Shown: one piece after another, positions 8,495 to 16,684 of the stretch
How positions within the stretch are numbered: the first letter of the stretch is position 1
Layout: every line of letters begins with the position of its first letter
DNA from: an uncultured Draconibacterium sp.
GTDB lineage: Bacteria > Bacteroidota > Bacteroidia > Bacteroidales > Prolixibacteraceae
DNA: 64,000 bases
Assembly (NCBI RefSeq): GCF_963676815.1
Contig: NZ_OY781365.1
Span: 2,886,501 to 2,950,500, forward strand
Reading direction: 5' to 3'
The notes under the pieces: generated by a model
The model's database searches: none
The model's input: only the letters and a program-made list of their open reading frames with translations
Told to the model about the DNA's origin: nothing
Translations under genes and position numbers: made by a program

Positions 8495-11473
8495 ATGAAC
8501 CTTCGGTCGTTACCCATATATATTATTCTCTTGTTTTCAGGACTTTTCGCTTGTGTTGAAAAAACAACCAATGTGCCTGAGGATAAGCAGTTAATTTATA
8601 TTTGCGATGCCGAACAAACCACCAACGGTAACCGACGATTTCTTGAAAAGAACGGGAAAGATCTGTTGTTTTCAAATACCAATACACAGTCTGATGATGA
8701 AGCCTTTTCAGGAACTTATTCCAGTAAACTCTATCCGGGGAATAAATATGGATTAACTACCGAGCTGCCAGATGTAAAACCTGATGATTATCTGGAGATT
8801 ACGGTTTGGAGGAAAAGCCCGAATGGAGGGGGAGTTGTTGTTGCCGACGGTGGTGAAAAGGGAATATATGAAGCATCCAAAGATGTAATTCAGCGAGGGA
8901 AAGACGGATGGGAAAAAATTTATCTGGAATATTATGTGCCGCCAAATTTTACCTCTGATACAGTAAAAATATTCGCTTGGAACAATACCTCCGATACCGT
9001 TTATTTTGATGATTTAGAGATAAAACATCAAAACCGAAAAATATATTCCTCTTTTGATGATTACGAAAAACTTAGGTTTTATGTTGATGAGCAATATTTT
9101 AAGTTGTTTAGAAATAAAAGACACGAAGCATTCGAAACTAATTTCCTGGTTAATTCAGGCGATGACTATGTGCCGATGATGCTTTATGCTAATGATAATT
9201 TTTTGAATGGAGAGCTACGTTTAAAAGGCGATTTAATTGATCACCTCTATGGCGAGAAATGGTCGTACCGGGTGAAACTGAAAAAAGATTTTGCCTGGAA
9301 CAGAATGCGCACTTTTTCTGTTCAAAATCCGGTAACACGTTACTTCCTGAACGAATGGATGGCACATAAAATATTTTTGAGCGAAGATGTTTTAACAACT
9401 CGATACGGTTTTGTTCCCATTGAAATCAATAATCGTTCAATGGGAGTTTACGCCTGGGAGGAGCATTTTGAAAAGCAGCTTGTAGAAAGTAAAAACAGAA
9501 GGGAAGGGCCAATTATTCGTTTTGACGAAACGCTTTATTGGGGACATCAGTTAGAGTCGAAAGTTACGGGAGAAAACTGGGACATTGATTATTATGGCGG
9601 AGCAAAAATCACCCCTTTCAAAGCCAGTAGTCTGGTTAAAGATACGTTGAAAGTGAAACAATTTGAGGAGGCAGAGACCTTGCTTACTCAATTTAAAAAT
9701 GGCACTGCTACGGTAACTGAATTGTTTGATGTGGATAAGCTGGCAGCGTATTATGCTTTACTCGATCTTACACAGGCTTATCATGGTTTTACGTGGCACA
9801 ATCTTCGGTTTTACTACAACCCGGTTACCTGTTTACTCGAACCAATTGCATACGACGGCTATATCGAAAATGGAATTTATAAACGAATAGATGAGCGTGT
9901 AAATGGTTTGCTCCCCCCTGAAAAAGTTGACGAACTTTACTACATGGATTTAATGTTGTATAAACCCTTTGGAAATAAGGTGTTTTGTGATAAATACCTG
10001 GCCTATCTGGGAAAGTATAGTCAGAGAGATTTTGTTGAAAAATGTATAGCTGAAAATAAGACTGAAATAGATTCATTGACGGAATTACTTCAAATAGAAT
10101 TCCCTTATTATAATGCTGATTTCAATTATATCATTGAACAAGCTGAGTTTATAATCAACAACCTTGATTCTATTGAAAACAACCTGAAAAAACTGGGCAG
10201 GAAAATGCGGAGCTTGCAGATCAAACGCTTTCATCCCGGGAACTCTTCAAGAGCAAATGCGAACCTGATAATTCACCAGGTGCATGCTTATTTTAATAAA
10301 GAAGAAAAGCGACTAACTGTTTTCAACCATGCCAATATGCCAGTTCGGATTTTAGGAACATTCATAAAAAATGCATTACCGGTGAGTTTTGAGGATAAAA
10401 CGCTAATAGAGCCTTCCAGAGGTTCTTCATCCCAAAGTCATGAGTTTATTATTCAGGAAGGAATTCCCGAAAAGCTACTATTCACTGTTGGTGCTGATAT
10501 GTTTGAAGCCGAGATAAGCCAGTGGGCACCACCAAAAGAAAAATCAACGCGACAGGCTTTATTGGCTCAGCCTTTGCATCCCGATTTAAAAATTTCAGGA
10601 GATTCAGTGTTGTTCGGTGGGGAATATCGTTTCGCAGAAGATCTAGTAATCCCCGATTCGTTTAAGGTGGTTATAAGCCCTGGTACAACATTCGATTTTA
10701 CAAATAATGCCGGTTTTTTTAGTTTCGCTCAGGTAATTGCAAACGGAACTGAATCGCAACCAATACGGATTTATTCGAGCGATAATTCAGCCAATGGATT
10801 TAATATTCTTCAGGCTTATGGAAAGTCGCGATTTTCTCACGTCCATTTTTCGGGATTGAGCAATATGAAACGAAACGGTTGGTTTTCTCCCGCTGCTGTA
10901 AACATCTACGAGTCAGATGTCGAGTTGGAATATTGTACGTTTGAGCGAAATCAAAATTGTGATGATGCTTTAAACATTGTTCGGTCGCATTTTGATGTAA
11001 ACAATTGCGAATTTAACCATACATTTGCCGACGCATTTGACTCTGATTTTTGTACCGGAACAGTGCAAAATTGCACATTTACAACTATTGGTAACGATGC
11101 TATAGATTTTTCGGGAAGCCAGGTTGCAATTAGCGATTGCCAAATGAGCGAAATTGGAGACAAAGCAATTTCAGGCGGGGAGAAATCGGAACTGAATGTT
11201 ACATACTGTAAGATTGAAAATGCGAATATCGGGGTTGCATCAAAAGATTTAAGCCGATTAACACTCGATAAAATTGAAATTGACGGAGTAAATTATGGTT
11301 TTCTTGCCTTTGTTAAAAAGCCCGAATATGGCCCGGCCAGCATAACAATAAATAACCTGAAATTGAAGAATAAGCTGGTGTTTCATCAAATTGAGTTGGG
11401 CTCGGTACTGGAACTGAATGGCAAAAGAATAGAGGGAAGAGAAGAGGATTTAGCAGTTAAACTTTATCAATAA
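8495..11473 (+). CDS. CotH-kinase-family lipoprotein with C-terminal beta-helix
   Basis: A 992-residue protein. Residues 1-20 are a lipoprotein signal (SGLFAC, Cys20). Residues 25-180 look like a jelly-roll carbohydrate-binding-type domain ending VYFDDLEIKH. Residues 190-560 match the CotH kinase family: GELRLKGDLIDHLYGEKW, the KLKKDFAW segment, GVYAWEEHFEKQLVE, and NLRFYYNPVTCLLEPIAYDG with the conserved Asp. Residues 690-960 are repeated short strands with N/D turns (YCTFERN, NCEFNHT, NCTFTTI, DCQMSEI), a right-handed parallel beta-helix. CotH proteins are atypical protein kinases acting outside the cytoplasm. It heads a three-gene rightward operon with DUF4956 and VTC-like genes (12-bp and 2-bp gaps). 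Confidence 0.8.
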   Translation: MNLRSLPIYIILLFSGLFACVEKTTNVPEDKQLIYICDAEQTTNGNRRFLEKNGKDLLFSNTNTQSDDEAFSGTYSSKLYPGNKYGLTTELPDVKPDDYLEITVWRKSPNGGGVVVADGGEKGIYEASKDVIQRGKDGWEKIYLEYYVPPNFTSDTVKIFAWNNTSDTVYFDDLEIKHQNRKIYSSFDDYEKLRFYVDEQYFKLFRNKRHEAFETNFLVNSGDDYVPMMLYANDNFLNGELRLKGDLIDHLYGEKWSYRVKLKKDFAWNRMRTFSVQNPVTRYFLNEWMAHKIFLSEDVLTTRYGFVPIEINNRSMGVYAWEEHFEKQLVESKNRREGPIIRFDETLYWGHQLESKVTGENWDIDYYGGAKITPFKASSLVKDTLKVKQFEEAETLLTQFKNGTATVTELFDVDKLAAYYALLDLTQAYHGFTWHNLRFYYNPVTCLLEPIAYDGYIENGIYKRIDERVNGLLPPEKVDELYYMDLMLYKPFGNKVFCDKYLAYLGKYSQRDFVEKCIAENKTEIDSLTELLQIEFPYYNADFNYIIEQAEFIINNLDSIENNLKKLGRKMRSLQIKRFHPGNSSRANANLIIHQVHAYFNKEEKRLTVFNHANMPVRILGTFIKNALPVSFEDKTLIEPSRGSSSQSHEFIIQEGIPEKLLFTVGADMFEAEISQWAPPKEKSTRQALLAQPLHPDLKISGDSVLFGGEYRFAEDLVIPDSFKVVISPGTTFDFTNNAGFFSFAQVIANGTESQPIRIYSSDNSANGFNILQAYGKSRFSHVHFSGLSNMKRNGWFSPAAVNIYESDVELEYCTFERNQNCDDALNIVRSHFDVNNCEFNHTFADAFDSDFCTGTVQNCTFTTIGNDAIDFSGSQVAISDCQMSEIGDKAISGGEKSELNVTYCKIENANIGVASKDLSRLTLDKIEIDGVNYGFLAFVKKPEYGPASITINNLKLKNKLVFHQIELGSVLELNGKRIEGREEDLAVKLYQ

Positions 11474-11485
11474 AGAAAGATAATT

Positions 11486-12166
11486 ATGGACAAATGGAAC
11501 CTGTTTCAACGGTTTTTAATTACCGAAAATGCACAAATATCGATAGTGGATTTTTTAATTAATACCGCTATTATATTAGTGTTGGCCTTAGTGCTCGAAT
11601 TTACTTACACTCGATGTGCAAAAAGTTTGTCGGGAAGAAAAACCTTTGCCTCAAATTTCTTTTTGGTGGCATTTACTACTATGCTTATTATCTCGATTGT
11701 AAAATCGTCGTTGGCACTATCGTTGGGATTGGTTGGAGCACTGTCGATTGTCCGTTTTCGATCGGCCATTAAGGAGCCCGAAGAGCTGGCCTATTTGTTT
11801 CTCACTATTTCAATTGGATTGGGTTTGGGAGCCAATCAACGACTGGTAACAATTGTTGGTGCTCTAATTTTGCTCGCCATTGTTTGGGCACGACACTTAA
11901 GTACACCAAAGCGAAGCAAACAAAATCTATACCTTACGGTTAGCGGAATGGGAGATGGAAAACCTAGCCTGGAGAACGTTGATGAGTTGGTGAAAAATAG
12001 TTTTAAAGCATCAAAATTAGTGCGCTACGACGAAACTGCCGATAATATTGAGACATCGTTTTGGGTTGAAATTAAAAATCCTGATGATCTACAAAAATTT
12101 AGAAATAAGCTTGAAACAGTCGGGCGTGAGATTCGGGTTTCATTTGTTGATAACAACTCGTTTTAG
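11486..12166 (+). CDS. DUF4956 membrane protein
   Basis: A 226-residue protein with three or four transmembrane helices in residues 20-140 and a soluble C-terminal domain of about 80 residues. The hallmark stretch SLGLVGALSIVRFRSAIKEP is present, followed by LAYLFLTISIGLGLG, as in DUF4956 proteins. The family has no established activity but is often found beside CotH and VTC-domain genes, as here. It may couple the cytosolic VTC-like enzyme to an extracytoplasmic acceptor (inference). Confidence 0.8.
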   Translation: MDKWNLFQRFLITENAQISIVDFLINTAIILVLALVLEFTYTRCAKSLSGRKTFASNFFLVAFTTMLIISIVKSSLALSLGLVGALSIVRFRSAIKEPEELAYLFLTISIGLGLGANQRLVTIVGALILLAIVWARHLSTPKRSKQNLYLTVSGMGDGKPSLENVDELVKNSFKASKLVRYDETADNIETSFWVEIKNPDDLQKFRNKLETVGREIRVSFVDNNSF

Positions 12167-12168
12167 AT

Positions 12169-12879
12169 ATGTCCAACGGATACACAGAGCTTAATAATTA
12201 TCGGTTTGAGCGTAAGTTTGTTGCGCCTGATATGTCGCGTTTAGCCACCGAAATGGTGATTAAACAAAACCAGGCATTTTTTAATCCAGTGTATCAACCC
12301 CGTCGAATAAACAATATTTATTTCGATACGCCTGGGTTAGACTGTTTTTTCGATAATTTGTTTGGTAACGGAAATCGCTGGAAATGCCGACTGCGCTGGT
12401 ATGGAGAGGTTTTTGGCAAAATTGAAATGCCGGTGCTGGAGTTCAAAATTAAAAAGGGCCTGGTGGGAACAAAACGCTCGTTCAGAATGCCCGCATTTAA
12501 TTTTGACAAACATCAGTTCACTTTTCGAGATATTGAACAGCTTTTTGAAGAAGCAGCTTTGCCCCACGACATTCGAGAGCGAGTGGCAAAAGTACAACCT
12601 GTTCTACTGAATTCATATAACCGAAGCTACTTTGTGTCGATGAATAAGCGATACCGAATAACAGTTGATGATAAATTGGAATATTACAATTTACGCCGTG
12701 GATGGAACCATTTTGGACGACCTTTTACCGAAGATTTTAAAACAGTAGTTGAATTAAAATATGACCAGAAGTGGAACACGGAAGTAGATATGATTACTAA
12801 CCAGTTTCCGTTTCGACTGGATAAAAACTCGAAATTTTTGTCGGGGATGAGCCATTTTCGCAGTGAAATAGCTGTTTAG
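12169..12879 (+). CDS. VTC-domain polyphosphate-polymerase-like protein
   Basis: A 236-residue protein. The VTC tunnel-domain pattern is visible: YRFERKF at 11-17, RRINNIYFD at 45-53, RLRWYGE at 74-80, LEFKIKKG at 90-97 (Glu91), and VVELKYD at 193-199 (Glu195). These basic and acidic positions line the polyphosphate tunnel in yeast Vtc4, which makes polyphosphate from ATP. There is no SPX domain and no membrane helix, which is usual for bacterial homologues. It starts 2 bp after the DUF4956 stop, which implies tight co-translation. The 3' end overlaps the convergent SGNH-like gene by 4 bp. Whether it makes polyphosphate or another phospho-polymer is unknown. Confidence 0.75.
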   Translation: MSNGYTELNNYRFERKFVAPDMSRLATEMVIKQNQAFFNPVYQPRRINNIYFDTPGLDCFFDNLFGNGNRWKCRLRWYGEVFGKIEMPVLEFKIKKGLVGTKRSFRMPAFNFDKHQFTFRDIEQLFEEAALPHDIRERVAKVQPVLLNSYNRSYFVSMNKRYRITVDDKLEYYNLRRGWNHFGRPFTEDFKTVVELKYDQKWNTEVDMITNQFPFRLDKNSKFLSGMSHFRSEIAV

Positions 12880-13790
12880 AATTGATTCTTTAAAAGTCGT
12901 TGATTATCAATGATTAAATTAATTAATTCTTCCGATCCTTTATAGTTTACATGGTCTTGGTCTCTGAAAAAAGAAGTACTGTCGGGAAATGCCAAAGTAT
13001 AGTCCAATACCGGAATCGACTGATTCTGAAATACTGAGTCTGCCTTGTATGACCTATCTTTCATGGCAGTTATAAATTCTTTAGGCATAGGAAATTTTAT
13101 ACCGTAAATTACAACATTGTTTTTAATGCACAACTGGATCATTTCTTCCAGTGTTTCTTCCAGCTTAACGGATTTATTATCATCCGGGAACTGCGTATTT
13201 ACCCGATTTATACTCCTTTGCTTTAGCTTGTCGGCCGAAATTGTGGAAATATCAAAATTGTCGTAGTTTTTAGGCTTGTTTCCTTGTAAACTGCTGATGA
13301 TATATTTTTTAAAAAGTTTGGAGTTTTTGGTTTGAATGAGCGGCAAATACAGAAGGACATTCTTTTTAACTAAAAAATCAAAATGATTTATGGAGTAATA
13401 TTTATTGTAGTCGTTGTAAGTTGCGTAATAAAACGATCGGGTTCTGTTGGTCCAATCTTCCCGGTATTGCGACAGCGTATGATTGTCGACACAAATGTAA
13501 ACGGTGTCGGCCAGGTTGTTTGTAATTAGGTATTTAAGTTTTAGAGCCGAATCAAAATATGAGTCTGTATCAAAAGCCAGATTAAAAATATTTAAGTTGT
13601 CAAGATCGGATTGCCTGATTGCTTTTGCATGGGAATCGCCAAGTAAAAAGCTACGGTAATTTTGCATCTCTCGTTTAGGTACGAAATAGCCTTGGTATAA
13701 TAAAGGTTTAGCAATTAGCCAATAAGCCAGCAGGTTTATAAGAACCAAAACTATTGAAAAATATATAATTCGTTGAATAAATGCTTTCAT
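12876..13790 (-). CDS. SGNH-hydrolase-like, membrane-anchored protein (AlgX/DltD-like partner of MBOAT)
   Basis: A 304-residue protein with one N-terminal transmembrane anchor (residues 7-27). The serine motif GDSH lies at 51-54, and a C-terminal block DQDHVNYKGS has the Asp-His spacing of SGNH block V. This layout, one anchor plus an extracytoplasmic SGNH-like domain next to an MBOAT gene, is typical of O-acetylation pairs such as AlgI/AlgJ-AlgX. It follows the MBOAT gene by 2 bp and is surely co-transcribed. Confidence 0.7.
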   Translation of the reverse strand: MKAFIQRIIYFSIVLVLINLLAYWLIAKPLLYQGYFVPKREMQNYRSFLLGDSHAKAIRQSDLDNLNIFNLAFDTDSYFDSALKLKYLITNNLADTVYICVDNHTLSQYREDWTNRTRSFYYATYNDYNKYYSINHFDFLVKKNVLLYLPLIQTKNSKLFKKYIISSLQGNKPKNYDNFDISTISADKLKQRSINRVNTQFPDDNKSVKLEETLEEMIQLCIKNNVVIYGIKFPMPKEFITAMKDRSYKADSVFQNQSIPVLDYTLAFPDSTSFFRDQDHVNYKGSEELINLIIDNQRLLKNQF

Positions 13791-13792
13791 CT

Positions 13793-15238
13793 TTAAAACT
13801 GAAAATATATAAATTCGTAACCCGATTCAAAATCGCCAAACAAAAAAATTACTAGAATTATTAAGCTATAAAACGACCACCTTACAGGTCGGGGGTAGCG
13901 ATATTTTACCTGAATTTCAAGCCCGTGTTGTTTTTTCCGCTGAATCCATTCGATAATGATTAAAATTGCAATAAATAGTAATATTTCAGTGGGGAAAATA
14001 TCGAGACGGTTAAATAACGATTTGCTAAATATACCTTTCAGATAAATGAATGCATCTTTTATACTTTCTGCCCTGAAAAATACCCATGCAATGGTCGTTA
14101 GAAAAAATGTGACAATTATTTGAAGCAACTCTTTAAAGGATGGGAAAACAGTATTAGCTGCAACCTGATCGATATTCTTTCGGTTTTGTTTTCCTAATAA
14201 TAAAGGGATGAAAAATAAGGCGTTGATAAATCCCCAGGCTAAGAACGTCCAGTTTGCACCGTGCCAAAATCCACTTACCAGAAATATCACAAAAACGTTT
14301 CTGATTTTTTGCCACGATGTACCCCGGCTTCCGCCAAGAGGAATGTACACATAATCGCGAAACCAGGTAGAAAGGGAGATGTGCCAACGTCGCCAAAATT
14401 CTGCAATGTCTCTTGAAAAATAGGGAAGGGCAAAGTTTTGCATTAAGTTAAAGCCAAACAGTCGTGCCGTGCCAATAGCAATATCTGAATATCCCGAGAA
14501 ATCGCCATAAATCTGGAACGCAAATAAAACAGCACCCAATAAAAGCGTGCTACCTGAGTATTGAGCAGAGTTGGCAAAAATATCGTTAACCAAGGTGGCA
14601 CAATTATCGGCAATTACAATTTTTTTAAACAATCCCCAAAGAATCTGTCGCAGTCCGTCAGCTGCTTTGGCCTGATCAAAAATACGTTGTTTCCCAAATT
14701 GAGGCAGTAAATTTGAAGCCCGCTCAATTGGTCCGGCAACCAGCTGCGGGAAAAAGCTTACAAAGGCAGCAAAGTCAATCAGTTTTTTTGTTGGTTCAAT
14801 TTTGCCGCGATAAACATCAATGGAGTAACTTAATGTTTGAAAGGTGTAAAAGCTAATCCCAACTGGTAAAATGATATTCAGCCTGTTATGTGGAATGCTT
14901 TTCCCTAGTAACGTAAAAGCCTGAGAAAAACTGTCGATAAAAAAGTTGAAGTATTTAAAATAGGCCAGAAAACCTATGTTTACCAAAATGCTAACCAGAA
15001 GTAAAAACTTTCTCTTTTTTTGGTCATCGGTTTTACTTAGCTGAATACCAACCACAAAATCAACTAAAGTGCTGAATGCGATTAGCGACAAAAAACGCCA
15101 ATCCCACCAGCCATAAAAAAAGTAGCTGGCAACGAGCAGTAATATATTTTGCCTACCTGTTGATTTGTTGGTAACAAACCAGTAGAGAACAAAAACCAGC
15201 GGTAAAAAAATGGCAAACTCAAAGGAATTAAAAAGCAT
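13793..15238 (-). CDS. MBOAT-family O-acyltransferase (AlgI-like)
   Basis: A 481-residue integral membrane protein with about 11 helices. The AlgI-type N-terminus (FEFAIFLPLVFVLYW), SYFFYGWWDWRFL, LPVGISFYTFQTLSY, and the region with the catalytic His, SGFWHGANWTF, are all present. It moves acyl groups, usually acetyl, across the membrane onto polysaccharides or cell-wall polymers. The length is normal for AlgI (about 470-520). First gene of a two-gene leftward operon with the SGNH-like protein. Confidence 0.88.
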   Translation of the reverse strand: MLFNSFEFAIFLPLVFVLYWFVTNKSTGRQNILLLVASYFFYGWWDWRFLSLIAFSTLVDFVVGIQLSKTDDQKKRKFLLLVSILVNIGFLAYFKYFNFFIDSFSQAFTLLGKSIPHNRLNIILPVGISFYTFQTLSYSIDVYRGKIEPTKKLIDFAAFVSFFPQLVAGPIERASNLLPQFGKQRIFDQAKAADGLRQILWGLFKKIVIADNCATLVNDIFANSAQYSGSTLLLGAVLFAFQIYGDFSGYSDIAIGTARLFGFNLMQNFALPYFSRDIAEFWRRWHISLSTWFRDYVYIPLGGSRGTSWQKIRNVFVIFLVSGFWHGANWTFLAWGFINALFFIPLLLGKQNRKNIDQVAANTVFPSFKELLQIIVTFFLTTIAWVFFRAESIKDAFIYLKGIFSKSLFNRLDIFPTEILLFIAILIIIEWIQRKKQHGLEIQVKYRYPRPVRWSFYSLIILVIFLFGDFESGYEFIYFQF

Positions 15239-15326
15239 ATTCAGAGATGTTTTTTACTTCTGAAACGCAAAAATAGGATAAATTGTAGTTTTTATATTGC
15301 TTGTTACAATTTTGTAAGGGGCGAAT

Positions 15327-15356
15327 TAAAAAACAAAAACCCGGCAAAACCAGGTT
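15327..15356 (-). terminator. Rho-independent terminator after the cydAB operon
   Basis: On the minus strand an AACCTGG...CCGGGTT hairpin (15338-15356, one mismatch) is followed by a T-rich run (TTTTTGTTTTTT). It lies just beyond the stop of the 41-aa gene. Confidence 0.6.
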
Positions 15357-15363
15357 TTATATG

Positions 15364-15489
15364 TTATTCTGAATCTTGTTGCGATTCCATTTTACTTTCA
15401 TATTTCTTTAAAACGAAGCGAATAACCGCGTACGAAATTATAATAAGTACCGGCCACGTTATCATTTCAATTATTGCATCTTGATACAT
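15364..15489 (-). CDS. 41-aa single-pass membrane peptide downstream of cydB (CydX-like candidate)
   Basis: ATG at 15487-15489 and stop TAA at 15364-15366 give 41 residues: a short N-terminus with Trp12, one hydrophobic helix (about residues 12-27), then a basic and acidic tail ending QQDSE. It lies 47 bp after cydB, on the same strand, before the operon terminator. Small single-helix subunits such as CydX and CbdX sit at this position in other cytochrome bd operons and stabilise the oxidase. It shows no clear sequence similarity to E. coli CydX, so the link is positional and structural. Confidence 0.6.
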   Translation of the reverse strand: MYQDAIIEMITWPVLIIISYAVIRFVLKKYESKMESQQDSE

Positions 15490-15536
15490 ATTCTTTAAAT
15501 ATTAGGTCAATTTATACTTGTAACTAAAAGCTGCCT

Positions 15537-16667
15537 TTAATAAACATGCGATTCCGATTTCATCTCCTCGTCGGTAATTTTCTTGCGGTTCATAGCTCGC
15601 CAAAAATAAGTGATGTAGGCCAGCACAAAAGGAATAAGCAGCGAAACATAACTCATTGCCACCAGCGTAAATTTACTCGACGATGCATTTTGTATGGTTA
15701 GCGACGACTGTAAATCGAAGTTCGACGGATAAAAAGCAGTGTTGTTAAATCCGGCCAGTAGAAACAGAGCGAAAACCACGAATACTGTTCCGGCTCCGGC
15801 AAACCAGAAACCTTTGTTACTTTTCATTAGCGCGGTAGAAATAATTCCCCACAAAACACCAACAACACCAAGCAGAAGAATTAAGGTATTTACCGGCATT
15901 TCAATAATATTGTGCAGGTATTTGTATTTCTCCATAAAAACCTCGCCCGTTTCGGGATTTACTGCATAACCTTGTTTTAGTAGCAGTGCAATAACAAAGT
16001 AAAGGAAGAACACCAGAAACGGGATACTGCATAAGAAGAGGGTTTTTCGTGCGCGTTCAACAATAATTTCATTGTCGATGGTGAAAATGAAATACAGGTT
16101 TCCTAAAACTCTGGAAAGAAAAAGCACCGTTAGCCCAAGTGCTACATTGTGAAAAGTTAACACAGCTTCCAGGCCGCGGAAAGGTGTTTGCCAGTCAACC
16201 TGGTTCATATTGTTTAACGAAAATTCGGCTCCGTTAAAAAACGTTCCAACAGCAGTTCCTACCAGCAATGTACCAAGTACTCCGTTTATTACCAGAAATA
16301 TCTCGAAGGTTTTTTGCCCCAAAAAGTTGGATGGCTTTTTACGGTACTCGTACGAAACTGCCTGAATTACAAAAGCAATTAATATGGCCAGCCAAACCCA
16401 GTAAGCGCCTCCAAAACTGGTGGAGTAAAATAATGGAAACGAAGCAAAAAAGGCGCCGCCGAAGGTTACCAGCGTTGTAAACGTAAACTCCCATTTACGG
16501 CCAAGTGTATTCAGCAGCATCGTTTTTTCATCCTCGGTTTTCCCGATTTGGTAGATTAATGTTTGTCCACCCTGCACAAAAGTGAGGAATACAAACAGTG
16601 CTGCAAGTATGGATACCAAAATCCACCAATATTGTTGTAGTGCTAAAAGCGATAAATTTTCAAACAT
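15537..16667 (-). CDS. cydB: Cytochrome bd oxidase subunit II
   Basis: A 376-residue protein with 8 or more transmembrane helices. The N-terminus YWWILVSILAALFVFLTFVQGGQTL, rather than the E. coli FDGFDLG type, is as seen in other Bacteroidota CydB. Other supporting segments are GRKWEFTFTTLVTFGGAFFASFPLFYS and the C-terminal SLLIPFVLAYITYFWRAM. With CydA it forms the quinol oxidase that reduces O2 with high affinity. It starts 17 bp after the cydA stop. Confidence 0.9.
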   Translation of the reverse strand: MFENLSLLALQQYWWILVSILAALFVFLTFVQGGQTLIYQIGKTEDEKTMLLNTLGRKWEFTFTTLVTFGGAFFASFPLFYSTSFGGAYWVWLAILIAFVIQAVSYEYRKKPSNFLGQKTFEIFLVINGVLGTLLVGTAVGTFFNGAEFSLNNMNQVDWQTPFRGLEAVLTFHNVALGLTVLFLSRVLGNLYFIFTIDNEIIVERARKTLFLCSIPFLVFFLYFVIALLLKQGYAVNPETGEVFMEKYKYLHNIIEMPVNTLILLLGVVGVLWGIISTALMKSNKGFWFAGAGTVFVVFALFLLAGFNNTAFYPSNFDLQSSLTIQNASSSKFTLVAMSYVSLLIPFVLAYITYFWRAMNRKKITDEEMKSESHVY

Positions 16668-16684
16668 AAGGTTTCCTCCTGATT

